Part shown: one piece after another, positions 25,796-35,078 of the stretch | Numbering within the stretch: the stretch's first letter is position 1 | Layout of the letters: every line of letters starts with the position of its first letter | Assembly (NCBI RefSeq): GCF_900207585.1 | Contig: NZ_OAOP01000003.1 | Span: 186,001 to 250,000 of the forward strand | DNA: 64,000 nucleotides | Direction of reading: 5' to 3' | Source of the DNA: Bacillus oleivorans | GTDB taxonomy: Bacteria > Bacillota > Bacilli > Bacillales > JC228 | The notes under the pieces: generated by a model | Seen by the model: the letters and a program-made list of their open reading frames with translations, nothing else | What the model was told of the DNA's origin: nothing | The model's database searches: none | Made by a program: the position numbers and the translations under genes

Positions 25796-26748
25796 AGAAA
25801 GAGAAGCCCATTTCACAATTAATGAGGAAGCGTAGAATTTGGGGTTATGCGGCTGCTATAGCAGTAACGCCTTATCTTTTAATCAAAATTGCTTGGACTT
25901 TCGGATTCTTCATGCCGACCGAACAAATGGGCGACCCAAGCTGGCGCACTGCAAATGCCGTGACCATGGTTCTCGCTGTAGTCGGCATCCTGTTAGCGTT
26001 AGCGTTCAGCATGCAATGGGGAGAACGGTTACCCGCTTGGTTGGTTGCCTTGCCCGTCTGGGTAGGTACTGGTTTACTAATTCCAATGGTGTTGCTAGCA
26101 CCGGTGCTTGGACCTGCAGCTATGATACGCGATCAGCAGTCGGGAACAGCCCATGTTTGGATATTTGAGCAGATTTTAGTAATGGTCTCACTGGTGGGGG
26201 TCGGAATCTGCCTGCCTTTCGCTTTAGCGGGATACGCTAAAGCACGTTGGCCAGAGGCATTTAGCGGTCCAATCGACATCGAATTACTTCCAGGCAACAG
26301 CCAAAACATTCAAATCACGATGGCCAGGCTTGTAGCGGCTGGCTGTGTCCTGCTTGGAATTATTAAGATATTCTGGTCGGCTGGGGGAACGATTGGTATC
26401 AACCCTGGCATGCTGGATAACCGCGATTTATGGTGGCATCTATTGTCGTTGAGTACGGGTGTGTGGGCTTTCGCGGGTGCTTGGGGAGTGTTGGTATTGA
26501 CCACCCGCCGTGGGTCGAAGACGTTCTTCCCTCCCATGGCAGCAGCTTGGGTTTCGTCAGGAATGCTGTTCTCATTTAACCTCTTCAACCGTTTGTCCTC
26601 CACTCGGCCCGATGCACAACCTGCACTGGAGTCCCCGATAGCACATGTGGTGACCACGGAGTTAGGCAGTGTTTTGGGCGTGATGATGGGAATGGTGATC
26701 CTGATGGTACTGCATGACCGCCGGAGAGCTATGCGCAGAGAGAGATAA
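25786..26748 (+). CDS. Multi-spanning membrane protein, likely horizontally acquired
   Basis: The 320-residue protein has about eight hydrophobic helices and no motif I recognise. Polar blocks include MGDPSWRTANAVTMV and the C-terminal HDRRRAMRRER. Base composition is clearly more G+C-rich than the surrounding genes, and residues such as A, W and R are frequent, which looks like an actinobacterial-type membrane protein. GAGGTGAC precedes the ATG. Function is unknown. Confidence 0.7.
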   Translation: MSVKKEKPISQLMRKRRIWGYAAAIAVTPYLLIKIAWTFGFFMPTEQMGDPSWRTANAVTMVLAVVGILLALAFSMQWGERLPAWLVALPVWVGTGLLIPMVLLAPVLGPAAMIRDQQSGTAHVWIFEQILVMVSLVGVGICLPFALAGYAKARWPEAFSGPIDIELLPGNSQNIQITMARLVAAGCVLLGIIKIFWSAGGTIGINPGMLDNRDLWWHLLSLSTGVWAFAGAWGVLVLTTRRGSKTFFPPMAAAWVSSGMLFSFNLFNRLSSTRPDAQPALESPIAHVVTTELGSVLGVMMGMVILMVLHDRRRAMRRER

Positions 26749-26763
26749 AGGGGGAAATTTTAA

Positions 26764-27000
26764 ATGGGGAAAAATACAAAACTACTTTATTGTATTATAG
26801 GGAGTGCTACCCTTGCTTTTTTAAATAATCCTATATTTAGTGATTCAAAGCTCGGAATATTCAAGGGTGGTTATGGAGGAAATGTATTCGGAGAATTATT
26901 AGTTAGAATTACTGATATATTGTCATTGATTGGGTTTATATTGTTAATGTTATTTTCTATTATCTTAATCATAAGGAATATAAATATTAAGGAAAATTAA
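26764..27000 (+). CDS. Hypothetical small membrane protein
   Basis: The 78-residue product has a hydrophobic N-terminus (LLYCIIGSATLAFL) and a second helix near the C-terminus (ILSLIGFILLMLFSIILII), joined by a glycine-rich loop. AAAGGGGG precedes the ATG. It starts 15 bases after the previous gene, so the two are probably co-transcribed. Confidence 0.6.
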   Translation: MGKNTKLLYCIIGSATLAFLNNPIFSDSKLGIFKGGYGGNVFGELLVRITDILSLIGFILLMLFSIILIIRNINIKEN

Positions 27001-27049
27001 AGGAACGATACCTTTTGTCGCTTAGGCTAGGCAGAGAGTAGAACTCAAT

Positions 27050-27118
27050 GTAGCGTTGATCTGTGGGAATGACGCTTTTTATATGGATTAGGTCTAACGG
27101 GTCAGGATAGTTGAATAA
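27050..27118 (+). repeat. Full composite element (modules A and B)
   Basis: The terminator has arms GCGTTGAT and AATGACGC with CTTTTTA, but the middle of the stem is decayed. Module B follows as GTCTAACGGGTCAGGATAGT then TGAATAAT. Confidence 0.7.
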
Positions 27119-27160
27119 TAATATCTATGATTTGAGGATAACTTAATACTGGTGATGAAA

Positions 27161-27910
27161 ATGAATAGGTTATTAATTATATTAACTACTATCGGACTAC
27201 TTTCCACATGTGTACAGACTGCAATTGCTAAACCTTTTAATGATGATGTAGTAAGCAGTTTTATCCGTACGCTAGTTACAAAAGGGGAAGAAGAGGCAAG
27301 ATCATATGTAGATTCAGATGTTGATATTCCAGAGATACGTGAAAATACCCCAATAAGAGGAGTTTCTGGATTACCTTCACCAAAGGGCAATGTGAGAGTG
27401 TCCGTTGCATATTTTGATGATGGAAAAAATGCGCCAGACCGAATGGCTTTTATCTGGGAAGTCACTTATAAGAAGAACAAAATTACTGACATTAGGGTTG
27501 TTTATGATGGTTCTAACCCATTTATGAATGAGTTGAACATTATAAAAGCGTATAAGAAAAAGTTTAGCAAGAACATTCTTGGACTATCTAGCTTTCCATT
27601 TGATATTACTCACGTAGATGGGGAAATCAAAGGTGAAGTAGCAAATATTCAATATAAAAATAACGAAAAAAATGGAATAATAAATCTCAAAGTAGAACCA
27701 AAAGACAAAGAATTAGATATGTATAAAGATGTTGGTAGTAAATTATATTTTTTGAAAAATGGTGAAAAGGCACTTTGTTTAAGAGATTCGTCACATAATT
27801 ATAAACTAATTTTCCAATACGATGAATTACAATACACAATTGATATTGAGGGTATAGTTACTCAACCTAACGATTTGATATATGTGGCAAATTCGATGTT
27901 TCTTCCATAA
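27161..27910 (+). CDS. Secreted hypothetical protein
   Basis: The product is about 249 residues with a typical signal peptide (hydrophobic LLIILTTIGLLS, cleavage near AIAKP). The mature part is a mixed alpha/beta sequence with no family that I recognise. GGTGAT lies just before the ATG at 27161, and ATG 27155 is an alternative. It follows an element copy. Confidence 0.6.
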   Translation: MNRLLIILTTIGLLSTCVQTAIAKPFNDDVVSSFIRTLVTKGEEEARSYVDSDVDIPEIRENTPIRGVSGLPSPKGNVRVSVAYFDDGKNAPDRMAFIWEVTYKKNKITDIRVVYDGSNPFMNELNIIKAYKKKFSKNILGLSSFPFDITHVDGEIKGEVANIQYKNNEKNGIINLKVEPKDKELDMYKDVGSKLYFLKNGEKALCLRDSSHNYKLIFQYDELQYTIDIEGIVTQPNDLIYVANSMFLP

Positions 27911-27977
27911 AAATTTTTATTAGTCTTAAAAGACTTTAGAATTTAGTTCAAGGGTCTAATTTTTCTTTTTTTTAATA

Positions 27978-28049
27978 TAACCGGTGCGTTGATCCAGGAA
28001 GGATTTTTTTTGTGGAAGTTATTGAGCTAACGGGTCAGTTTAGTTTAAG
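27978..28049 (+). repeat. Composite element with truncated terminator arm
   Basis: The GCGTTGATCCAGGAAGGAT part has lost most of the right arm and runs straight into T's. Module B is GAGCTAACGGGTCAGTTTAG followed by TTTAAG. Confidence 0.7.
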
Positions 28050-28154
28050 TATATTCCTTCACAAAGTTATTGAAAAAGTCGCTCATCCTAGTTGGGAAAA
28101 GGAAAATCGGCTTTTTCTTTAATTAGCTTTGGAGGCAATATATATATATATAAA

Positions 28155-28188
28155 GATGTCCCAAAAGTTAGACTTTTAAGACACCCTC
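28155..28188. terminator. Imperfect hairpin between convergent genes
   Basis: TGTCCCAAAAGT and ACTTTTAAGACA can pair with a 3-base loop. It lies between the secreted protein gene and the minus-strand dehydrogenase gene. Hairpins of this sequence type recur in Bacillus genomes. Confidence 0.45.
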
Positions 28189-28221
28189 GAAATTACCTTT
28201 AGAATTTATCATTTACACAAC

Positions 28222-29262
28222 TCACATTGTACTGATGTCAATCACGAATCGATATTTCACATCTGAAGCTAATACGCGTTCGTAGGCTTCGTCAATTTGG
28301 TCGGCTGAAATTACTTCAATCTTAGGAACAATGTCATGTTTTGCACAGAACTCCAACATCTCCTGAGTCTCACGGATGCCCCCAATCATTGACCCTGCAA
28401 ATGAACGGCGATGAGGAATAAGAGAGAACACATTTAGTGCCAATGGCTCCGCAGGCGCACCAACATTTACTAATGTACCATCCAGCGTTAACAGGGAGAG
28501 GTAAGCATTAATGTCGATTTGTGCACTTACTGTGTTAATGATCAGGTCAAAAGTACCAGCAAGCTTATTAAATGTCTCAGGATCACTTGTGGCATAGTAG
28601 TCCTTAGCACCGAATTGCAAACCATCTTCTTTTTTCCTCAATGATTGAGACAGAACAGTGACCTCTGCACCCATGGCATGTGCAATTTGAACAGCCATAT
28701 GACCAAGACCGCCCATACCAACAACCGCTACTTTCTTACCTGGACCCGCTCCCCAATGGTTTAGTGGTGAATACGTTGTAATACCTGCACAAAGTAATGG
28801 TGCTGCAACATCAAGTTCAATGTTATCAGGTATTCTGACTACGAAGTCCTCAGTTACGACAATGTGGGTAGAATAGCCACCTTGAGTTGGCTCTCCGTAT
28901 TTGTCAACACCAGCGTAGGTAGGGATATTTCCTTTCAGACAGTATTGTTCTTCTCCTTTACGGCAGTTCTCACATTCGCCACAGGAATCAACCATACATC
29001 CGACCCCTACCCGGTCACCGACCTTGTATTTTGTAACATTAGGTCCTACAGCCGTAACAACTCCCGCAATCTCGTGTCCAGGTACGAGCGGATATTGCAC
29101 GGGACCCCATTCGCCGTGAGCAGTATGGATATCAGAATGGCATATGCCTGCATATTTAATTTCAATCAGAACATCATGCGAATCAAGTTCGCGTCTTTTA
29201 ATTTCAGCGGCTCGAAAAGGTTTGTCTGGGCCGTCGACAGCTCGTGCTTTAGCAGTTATCAT
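28222..29262 (-). CDS. Zinc-dependent alcohol dehydrogenase (AdhA/YahK-type)
   Basis: The 346-residue protein is a medium-chain dehydrogenase with CH (AGICHSDIH), the catalytic-zinc GHE (VPGHEIAG) and the four structural-zinc cysteines in [17 protein letters not shown]. The Rossmann motif [11 protein letters not shown] follows. It is close to the AdhA/aldehyde-reductase group of Bacillus, expected to reduce aldehydes with NADPH. AGGAGG precedes the ATG. A TetR gene lies upstream in the same orientation, and matching palindromes occur before both genes. Confidence 0.9.
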   Translation of the reverse strand: MITAKARAVDGPDKPFRAAEIKRRELDSHDVLIEIKYAGICHSDIHTAHGEWGPVQYPLVPGHEIAGVVTAVGPNVTKYKVGDRVGVGCMVDSCGECENCRKGEEQYCLKGNIPTYAGVDKYGEPTQGGYSTHIVVTEDFVVRIPDNIELDVAAPLLCAGITTYSPLNHWGAGPGKKVAVVGMGGLGHMAVQIAHAMGAEVTVLSQSLRKKEDGLQFGAKDYYATSDPETFNKLAGTFDLIINTVSAQIDINAYLSLLTLDGTLVNVGAPAEPLALNVFSLIPHRRSFAGSMIGGIRETQEMLEFCAKHDIVPKIEVISADQIDEAYERVLASDVKYRFVIDISTM

Positions 29263-29433
29263 GAATAAAACCTCCTGTAACTTTTCTTTTGTTTTTCTTC
29301 AGCCTGAACCTCTGATAGCTTTTGCATCCACATAAACCAAGAAGATCGAAAGGTAACGATAGGCTGATTAATCAACATCTGTTTATTATTTTAAATAGAA
29401 ACGGGTCGCTTTCAATGGTTAAATGAATGCAAT

Positions 29434-29451
29434 TTGTTGTTTATTCAACAA
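29434..29451. promoter_or_regulatory. TetR operator candidate before the dehydrogenase gene
   Basis: TTGTTGT-TTAT-TCAACAA is a 7-4-7 palindrome with one mismatch. The same 7-4-7 layout occurs in the TetR gene's promoter region (30302-30319). Half sites lie nearby at about 29463. Confidence 0.55.
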
Positions 29452-29542
29452 ATGAATCCAAATTGTTGATTATCTTACGAAAAAATTGGTGGCATCAAAA
29501 TATCTAGAGTCATAGAAAAAATAATCAAAAGCCAAAGACAAT

Positions 29543-29568
29543 AAAAAAAGCTGATTTTTTCATCAGCT
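29543..29568 (-). terminator. Intrinsic terminator of the TetR gene (minus strand)
   Basis: On the minus strand, arms AGCTGAT and ATCAGCT around GAAAAA are followed by TTTTTTT. Confidence 0.8.
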
Positions 29569-29707
29569 CGTATTGCATACTCTATTCCTATTTCTATTAA
29601 ATAAACAGATTGTGAACAATTGCTGGCTTCAAATGAAATTCAAATTAGAGCAAGAGCATAATTTTTTTTATGCTCCTGTTTTAAGGGAGGTTTTTCATAG
29701 CTGATCA

Positions 29708-30253
29708 CTATACAATCCTCTCTAACAAATCCCCTACTTTTTCTGCCATAACACGAGGCGAATAAGGCATTTCATTCTTTAACCACCATTCCACTACCCC
29801 TACGTAAGCATTTGCAACAAATTGAACAATGACATCCTCATCTTGACCATCATTTTTTCCTTTTGTTATGTCTACATCTTTCTTGAACTCTTCAATATTA
29901 AACTGAAGGAAGCGACCACGAAAATATCGGGCTCCTTCACTCGCTAACATCGTTGAAAAGAATAAATAATTACTCTCAAAGTATTCCATACAGTGTACAG
30001 TCGATTCTATGAAATCCATTTCCGTTGCCGACTCGCAAAAATTACGCATGTTGATTATATGTTCTTCCATAATCTTATCTAATAGGTCAAATTTATCTAA
30101 ATAATGAAGATAAATGGTACCCCGGTTAACATTTGCCCTGTCAGCAATATCCTGAATGGTAATGCTATCAAAACCTTTTTCAGCCATCAGTTCGATAAGA
30201 GCCTTTTTAATCGCTTCTTGGCTTTTGGTTATTCTTCTATCTACTTTAGACAT
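29708..30253 (-). CDS. TetR/AcrR-family regulator of the dehydrogenase gene
   Basis: The 181-residue protein has a TetR HTH (ITIQDIADRANVNRGTIYLH) and a TetR_C_8-type C-terminus ending VGVVEWWLKNEMPYSPRVMA. It is a clear paralogue of the TetR at 46100. GGTGATC precedes the ATG. Palindromes with TTGTTGA arms lie before both this gene and the downstream dehydrogenase gene, consistent with autoregulation and control of adh. Confidence 0.9.
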   Translation of the reverse strand: MSKVDRRITKSQEAIKKALIELMAEKGFDSITIQDIADRANVNRGTIYLHYLDKFDLLDKIMEEHIINMRNFCESATEMDFIESTVHCMEYFESNYLFFSTMLASEGARYFRGRFLQFNIEEFKKDVDITKGKNDGQDEDVIVQFVANAYVGVVEWWLKNEMPYSPRVMAEKVGDLLERIV

Positions 30254-30301
30254 TGTATGATCACCAAACTTTCCTAAAGATAATTAACAATTTCGATTAC
30301 A

Positions 30302-30319
30302 TTGTTGAGTAATCAACAA
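30302..30319. promoter_or_regulatory. TetR operator candidate before the TetR gene
   Basis: TTGTTGA-GTAA-TCAACAA is a perfect 7-4-7 palindrome. A related, partly matching site is near 30376-30393. It lies in the promoter region of the TetR gene. Confidence 0.6.
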
Positions 30320-30572
30320 ATTACGTTCATTTAACGATTGTAAGCAAAGTGTTTCTATTTATAATTATAAACAAGTGTTGATTAATCAATCAATGATGAT
30401 TTATTTGTAGATCAAATCAGAAATGAGATTATTAGAATAGACAATCTGGAAACAAAAAAAGAGTAGATAAGCTAGATAGAAGCTCAAATACAAGGTAAAA
30501 AACAAGACAATAAAACAGAAATAAGGAAGAAAACAAGATGAATAAACGATTTATTCTTAACCTAGGAGGGTG

Positions 30573-30909
30573 TTAAGTGCCGGTTGGAAACTCCTCTCCG
30601 TTCTGCGCCGCTTCAATCGCTTCCTTACTATTTATCCAGATTTCTCCATTGAATACTTCCTCGATCAACAGTCGTATACATGATACCCTGCTCATAATCA
30701 GCGAATTCAACAAGTTCAGCCCCACTCCCAATCTCAGAGAATTCTTGATTCCGTTGGGAAGTTTCCATAGTTTGATTATCAAACTTGGATTACTGCTATC
30801 TCTTACTCTTACTGCATGCAGCAACAACAATGTTTCCAATAATATTGGCTCCACCGTATATGAATAATATCGCCAATATAGACAAAACCCCAATAGGCAG
30901 TCTGAACAT
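30573..30909 (-). pseudogene. Degenerate small membrane-protein gene
   Basis: From an ATG at 30909 the minus strand reads MFRLPIGVLSILAILFIYGG and ANIIGNIVVAACSKSKR, then a TAG. A second frame then carries METSQRNQEFSEIGSGAELV and EFADYEQGIMYTTVD, and a third ends EEVFNGEIWINSKEAIEAAQ. The three pieces appear to be one protein broken by a stop and a one-base insertion near GTTGATCGAGG. No single frame is intact, so the gene is probably dead. The family is not identified. Confidence 0.5.
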
Positions 30910-31240
30910 GTATTTGATACATTTCCCGCAGTCGAAACAAAATAATTAAGAAACTACATGTATAGTGGACAAAAAAATCTTTTGCATAACTAATTAATTT
31001 AACATTTAGTCATTATGAATTATCTCCTGTAGCCTTTTACAATTGTGATTATTTAAAATTAGTAAAAGGGAATATATAAAAATTTCCAAAAGCAGTGAAA
31101 TTTCAATTATCACTGCTTTTAAATTTGTTTTTATGAGGGAGGTTCATTTAAGAAGGAACGATGATACAATTATTATATTTAATTGTATTAACTGTATATC
31201 GGATTATCAAGAAACTCAGCAATTATCACGGGGGAAACTA
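30910..31240. other. Intergenic region before VanZ
   Basis: No gene is seen. A hairpin with arms AGCAGTGAAATT and AATTATCACTGCT (about 31090-31116) is followed by TTTAAA, and may act as a weak terminator. The start of the second VanZ gene follows. Confidence 0.4.
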
Positions 31241-31750
31241 ATGAAAAGAAAGAAAATGAAAACCTCAATAAAAATTGCAGCATGGATGTTATTCGTCATA
31301 TACTTAGTATTTTTAACTATTGGAATCCTTTTTAAATTCCGTTTAAACCTGTTCGATTATAGTGTTTTATTAAACATCGATACACAGCAAGTTTTGTGGA
31401 AAATAAAAGGCAGTAATTTCATACCATTTAAAACTATAATAGATTATTTATTTATTTCAGACTTAAGCAGCAATATCCGGTACGATAATTTAATTGGGAA
31501 TGTTGTAGCATTTATACCGTTAGGAATATTTTTACCGACGTTATCAAAAAAACTATATAGTGCAAAAAAGATAGTGTTTGCAGGACTTACAGTTAGCTTA
31601 TTTTATGAGTTAATCCAGCTTATATTTGCTATTGGTCAATTTGATGTTGATGATATTATTTTAAATACTGTTGGTGCCTATCTTGGTTACTTGATTTTTA
31701 GAGTAGGAGTAATTAGTGTCTCTAAATTAAATATTCATTTCTTTGGCTAA
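31241..31750 (+). CDS. VanZ-family membrane protein (second copy)
   Basis: The 169-residue protein has the VanZ signature: LIGNVVAFIPLGIFLPTL, LFYELIQLIFAIGQFDVDDI and LNTVGAYLGYL. The start is set at 31241 because GGGGGAAA lies upstream; an earlier frame start has no site. It is a distant paralogue of the gene at 20435. Its TAA lies inside the first bases of a degenerate element copy (CTAACGGG). Confidence 0.85.
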   Translation: MKRKKMKTSIKIAAWMLFVIYLVFLTIGILFKFRLNLFDYSVLLNIDTQQVLWKIKGSNFIPFKTIIDYLFISDLSSNIRYDNLIGNVVAFIPLGIFLPTLSKKLYSAKKIVFAGLTVSLFYELIQLIFAIGQFDVDDIILNTVGAYLGYLIFRVGVISVSKLNIHFFG

Positions 31751-31771
31751 CGGGTTCATTACATTAAGATC
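31746..31771 (+). repeat. Degenerate element at the VanZ stop codon
   Basis: GGCTAACGGGTTCATTACAT then TAAGAT. The VanZ stop codon TAA is part of the CTAAC motif. Confidence 0.5.
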
Positions 31772-31851
31772 CAGCTGCCGTCACAGCGGCTTTTGTAATT
31801 CCACTAAAAACCACGACGCGCAGGAATCATACGACTTTAGTCATGGGAGGT

Positions 31852-32736
31852 TCATAATAACCTCGCTTGTAAAAAATCGATCCATGTTTTTGCTGCATAA
31901 GTCCTGTAGCCTTCTTTCCGCCAACCGATGCCTAGCTCCCAATAAACAGGCTTTTCAATTGGAATAACGCAAATATTGTGGTTGCCAAAATCTAATGGTT
32001 TCTGTTCATTTTGCGGCAATATGGTTATGCCTTGTTCTCTATTAACCATTTCAATTAAAAAGTCCCAGTGCGACGTTTCACAGATGATTTTAGGCGGGAA
32101 GCCATTTTTATGACATTCCGAAAGAATGAGTTCGCGAATTTTATATCCTTCAGGCAGCAGAATAAAGTTTTCGTTCTGCAGCGTTTGCCAATTGACCTTT
32201 TTAGCTGCTGCAAGCGGGTGATTTTTTGATACAATTAATCGCAAATCCCCTTTTAAAAAGATGAAATAGTTAAAGAGTGCTTCATCCACCGGTGTGTGCA
32301 CGATAATGACATCCAATTCTCCATCAAAAAGTGCCTTTTTCAACGGTATTGAGCCGCTTTCCGTAAATTTTATGGTGATATCCGGATATGTTTTTCTAAA
32401 GTCTGCAATAACGTCTGCAAAAAATTGTACCCCAATTGTTGATGTACTTCCCATTCTGACAACCCCGGTTTTATTTGTTTTTAAGGCATCTAAATCCTGT
32501 TGAAATTCTCCTAATAAATGTTCCATTTGCTGACAATAGCTGAAAATCAATCTTCCTGTATCCGTTAATTCGATTTTTCGCATACTGCGGATAAGCAGCT
32601 CCACACCTAACTCCTTCTCGAGCTCTTTAACGGCGTTACTTACACTTGGCTGGGAGGTATATAAGGCAATCGCAGCTTTTGTAAAACTTCCCTGCTTTAC
32701 AACCTCTGAAAAGTATTGTAATTGCTTCAGTTCCAT
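31852..32736 (-). CDS. LysR-family transcriptional regulator
   Basis: The 294-residue protein has an N-terminal LysR HTH (MELKQLQYFSEVVKQGSFTK, then AIALYTSQPSVSNAVKELEKE) and a substrate-binding domain. The start at 32736 follows GGGAAGTGA. It is transcribed away from the TRIC channel and M20 amidohydrolase genes, so it is the likely regulator of that operon. Confidence 0.9.
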   Translation of the reverse strand: MELKQLQYFSEVVKQGSFTKAAIALYTSQPSVSNAVKELEKELGVELLIRSMRKIELTDTGRLIFSYCQQMEHLLGEFQQDLDALKTNKTGVVRMGSTSTIGVQFFADVIADFRKTYPDITIKFTESGSIPLKKALFDGELDVIIVHTPVDEALFNYFIFLKGDLRLIVSKNHPLAAAKKVNWQTLQNENFILLPEGYKIRELILSECHKNGFPPKIICETSHWDFLIEMVNREQGITILPQNEQKPLDFGNHNICVIPIEKPVYWELGIGWRKEGYRTYAAKTWIDFLQARLL

Positions 32737-32923
32737 CAAGTCACTTCCCATAAGTTTTTGCTATAGTCGTTATCAAGAATCCATATTTATTTAAGTCTTA
32801 TAAGTATTTATCATTATAGTGCAGTCAGAAAAGAAACGACAACCAGAAGAATCACATTCTGTTTTTTATCAGGTTTTATTTGCTTTTTTAGGTAAAAATA
32901 TGGTTGGGATTGGAGGGGTTGTT

Positions 32924-33562
32924 TTGACATGGGATGTACTTAACATTATTGGAACGATAGCTTTTGCGATAAGCGGCGCCATTATTGCCATGGAAGAGGA
33001 TTATGATCTATTGGGGATTTGCGTCTTAGGATTGACTACCGCATTTGGTGGGGGGATGATCCGTAACCTATTAATTGGAATTCCTATTGATACCATTTGG
33101 ACGCAATATCATCTATTTGAAATTGCCTTTTTTGCTATCATCGTCGTTTTTTTATTACCGAATATGGTCATTAGATACTGGAACAAGTGGGGAACTTTTT
33201 TTGATGCCATTGGATTGGCTGCCTTTTCGATTCAAGGTGCGAACTATGCCGTTCAAAGCGGTGCCCCTTTAAGTGCCGTTTTGATTGCATCAACGTTAAC
33301 CGGAGTAGGCGGCGGGTTAGTACGGGATATATTGGCACGAAGAAAGCCAATGATTTTTCATTCGGAGGTTTACGCTGCGTGGGGTGTATTAACAGGACTG
33401 GCTATAGGACTTAATTGGGTGCATGGCACGTTTGAAACAATGATTCTTTTAATCATCATTGTTTCATTAAGGATGTGTTCGGTTATGTTTAAATGGAGCC
33501 TGCCCAAGCATTTTAAAGGAAAAACAAAGGATCAAGACATTTCTATGAATGGTGATTTTTAA
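32924..33562 (+). CDS. TRIC-type cation channel family protein (UPF0126)
   Basis: The 212-residue protein has two tandem three-helix repeats, the mark of the bacterial TRIC/UPF0126 family (PF03458). Typical blocks are TIAFAISGAIIAMEEDYDLL, GLTTAFGGGMIRNLLIG and STLTGVGGGLVRDILARRKP. The TTG at 32924 with GGAGGGG is the best start, because family members begin close to this position; the longer frame to 32819 lacks family similarity. Its neighbours are an M20 enzyme and a divergent LysR gene. It may act as a monovalent cation or amino-acid-linked channel. Confidence 0.85.
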   Translation: MTWDVLNIIGTIAFAISGAIIAMEEDYDLLGICVLGLTTAFGGGMIRNLLIGIPIDTIWTQYHLFEIAFFAIIVVFLLPNMVIRYWNKWGTFFDAIGLAAFSIQGANYAVQSGAPLSAVLIASTLTGVGGGLVRDILARRKPMIFHSEVYAAWGVLTGLAIGLNWVHGTFETMILLIIIVSLRMCSVMFKWSLPKHFKGKTKDQDISMNGDF

Positions 33563-33610
33563 ATTTGTTCTACTATGGCATTACTATGAAAAATTTAGGA
33601 GGTAATCGTT

Positions 33611-34804
33611 ATGATTTCAATGGAAATGATGAATAAATTGGAACAAAAAGAATCGCGCATCATTGAGATTCGACGTTACCTGCATGCACATCCTGAACTT
33701 TCCTTTGAAGAAACAGAAACGGCTCATTATATTGAGGAATTCTACAAAAACGTTAATATAGACAAAATCGATACACATATTGGAGGCCAGAATGGTGTAG
33801 TCGTGACAATTAAAGGAGTGAAGCCTGGTAAAACGATTGCTTTACGGGCAGACTTTGATGCTCTTCCTATTGAAGAAGAAACAGGGCTGCCATTTGCTTC
33901 GAAAAATCCAGGCGTTATGCACGGATGCGGACATGATGGACATACAGCTTATATGTTAATTCTGGCTGAGACCTTGGCGGAAATGAAGGACGAACTGGAA
34001 GGTACGATTAAAATCATTCATCAGCCGGCAGAAGAAAAATCTCCTGGCGGTGCACAAGGCATAATTAAGGCAGGTGTCTTAGAGGATGTTGATGTGATCT
34101 TGGGTATCCACGTGATGTCGACAATGGAAACAGGAAAAATTTATTACCATGCCGGCAACACACAAACAGGGCGTGCCGATTTCACCTTACGAATTCAAGG
34201 GAAAGGCGGACACGGATCTTCACCGCATTTATCCAATGATGCGATTGTGGCCGGGAGTTCTTTTGTTATGAATCTACAAACCATTGTAAGCCGGAGAATC
34301 AACCCTTTTGATACAGCTGTTGTAACCATTGGTTCTTTTGATGGCAGAGGTGTTAATAACGTAATTAAAGACGCTGTTACACTAGAAGGAAACGTTCGCT
34401 TCATGTCCGATGAAACAAAAGATATTGTTGAAAAAGAAGTTCGAAGATTAGCGAGTGGACTTGATGAAACATTTGCAGTGACTACGGAATTGAAATATTC
34501 AAATGATTATCCTGTCCTATATAATGATCCTGCAGTGACTGAACACGTCAGTCAAGTTTTAAAACAAATGGATATAAAAGAAGTGAATGAAGTAGCGGAA
34601 ACCACACCACAGCCGCCGTCTGAAGACTTTGCTTTTTATTTGCAAGAAATTCCGGGTTGTTTCTTCTATGTCGGGGCAATGCCAGATAAAGGTCAGTTTT
34701 ATCCCCATCACAATCCGAAATTTGATATTAATGAAAAATCGTTGCTCATTAGCGCAAAAGCGATGGCTGCCGTTGTCTTATCATATTGTGGAAAATCGGT
34801 GTAA
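33611..34804 (+). CDS. M20-family amidohydrolase / N-acyl amino acid hydrolase
   Basis: The 397-residue protein is an M20D metallopeptidase of the AmhX/IAA-amidohydrolase kind. The metal site is the HGCGHDGHTA block (about 102-111), followed by HQPAEE and later the dimerisation domain and a C-terminal histidine in PHHNPKFD. AGGAGG precedes the ATG. It lies 48 bases after the TRIC gene, so they are co-transcribed under the divergent LysR. It probably cleaves N-acyl or related amino acid derivatives, exact substrate unknown. Confidence 0.85.
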   Translation: MISMEMMNKLEQKESRIIEIRRYLHAHPELSFEETETAHYIEEFYKNVNIDKIDTHIGGQNGVVVTIKGVKPGKTIALRADFDALPIEEETGLPFASKNPGVMHGCGHDGHTAYMLILAETLAEMKDELEGTIKIIHQPAEEKSPGGAQGIIKAGVLEDVDVILGIHVMSTMETGKIYYHAGNTQTGRADFTLRIQGKGGHGSSPHLSNDAIVAGSSFVMNLQTIVSRRINPFDTAVVTIGSFDGRGVNNVIKDAVTLEGNVRFMSDETKDIVEKEVRRLASGLDETFAVTTELKYSNDYPVLYNDPAVTEHVSQVLKQMDIKEVNEVAETTPQPPSEDFAFYLQEIPGCFFYVGAMPDKGQFYPHHNPKFDINEKSLLISAKAMAAVVLSYCGKSV

Positions 34805-34899
34805 CAGTGACAAAGCTTTGTAAGACTCAAATATTATGGGATATTTATGGCTTTACCACCAAATACGGAATAGAGGATAAGTGTTTTCTATTAGCCGGA

Positions 34900-34955
34900 T
34901 GAACGCTCTTATTTGATTGAAGTTATTTTTCTAACGAAGCATTTAGTGCAATAAG
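34900..34955 (+). repeat. Degenerate composite element
   Basis: GAACGCTCTTATTTGATTGA and AGTTATTTTTCTAACGAAGC are followed by ATTTAGTGCAATAAG. The terminator module has lost its left arm. Confidence 0.55.
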
Positions 34956-35078
34956 AATACAAAAATAAAATGACCTTGTTCACGGAATCCGATTACAAAA
35001 GCAGAACAGAATAGACGGAAAAAGAATATGCGATACTATTTAGGATAAAGAATTACTCTCATTAAAAGAGGTGGTCGT

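Larger units (their letters stand above)
29263..29707. other. Intergenic region between adh and TetR genes
   Basis: It contains one perfect-architecture palindrome (29434-29451), partial sites at about 29363 and 29463, a minus-strand terminator (29543-29568) and an AT-rich hairpin (29654-29675). Confidence 0.65.
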
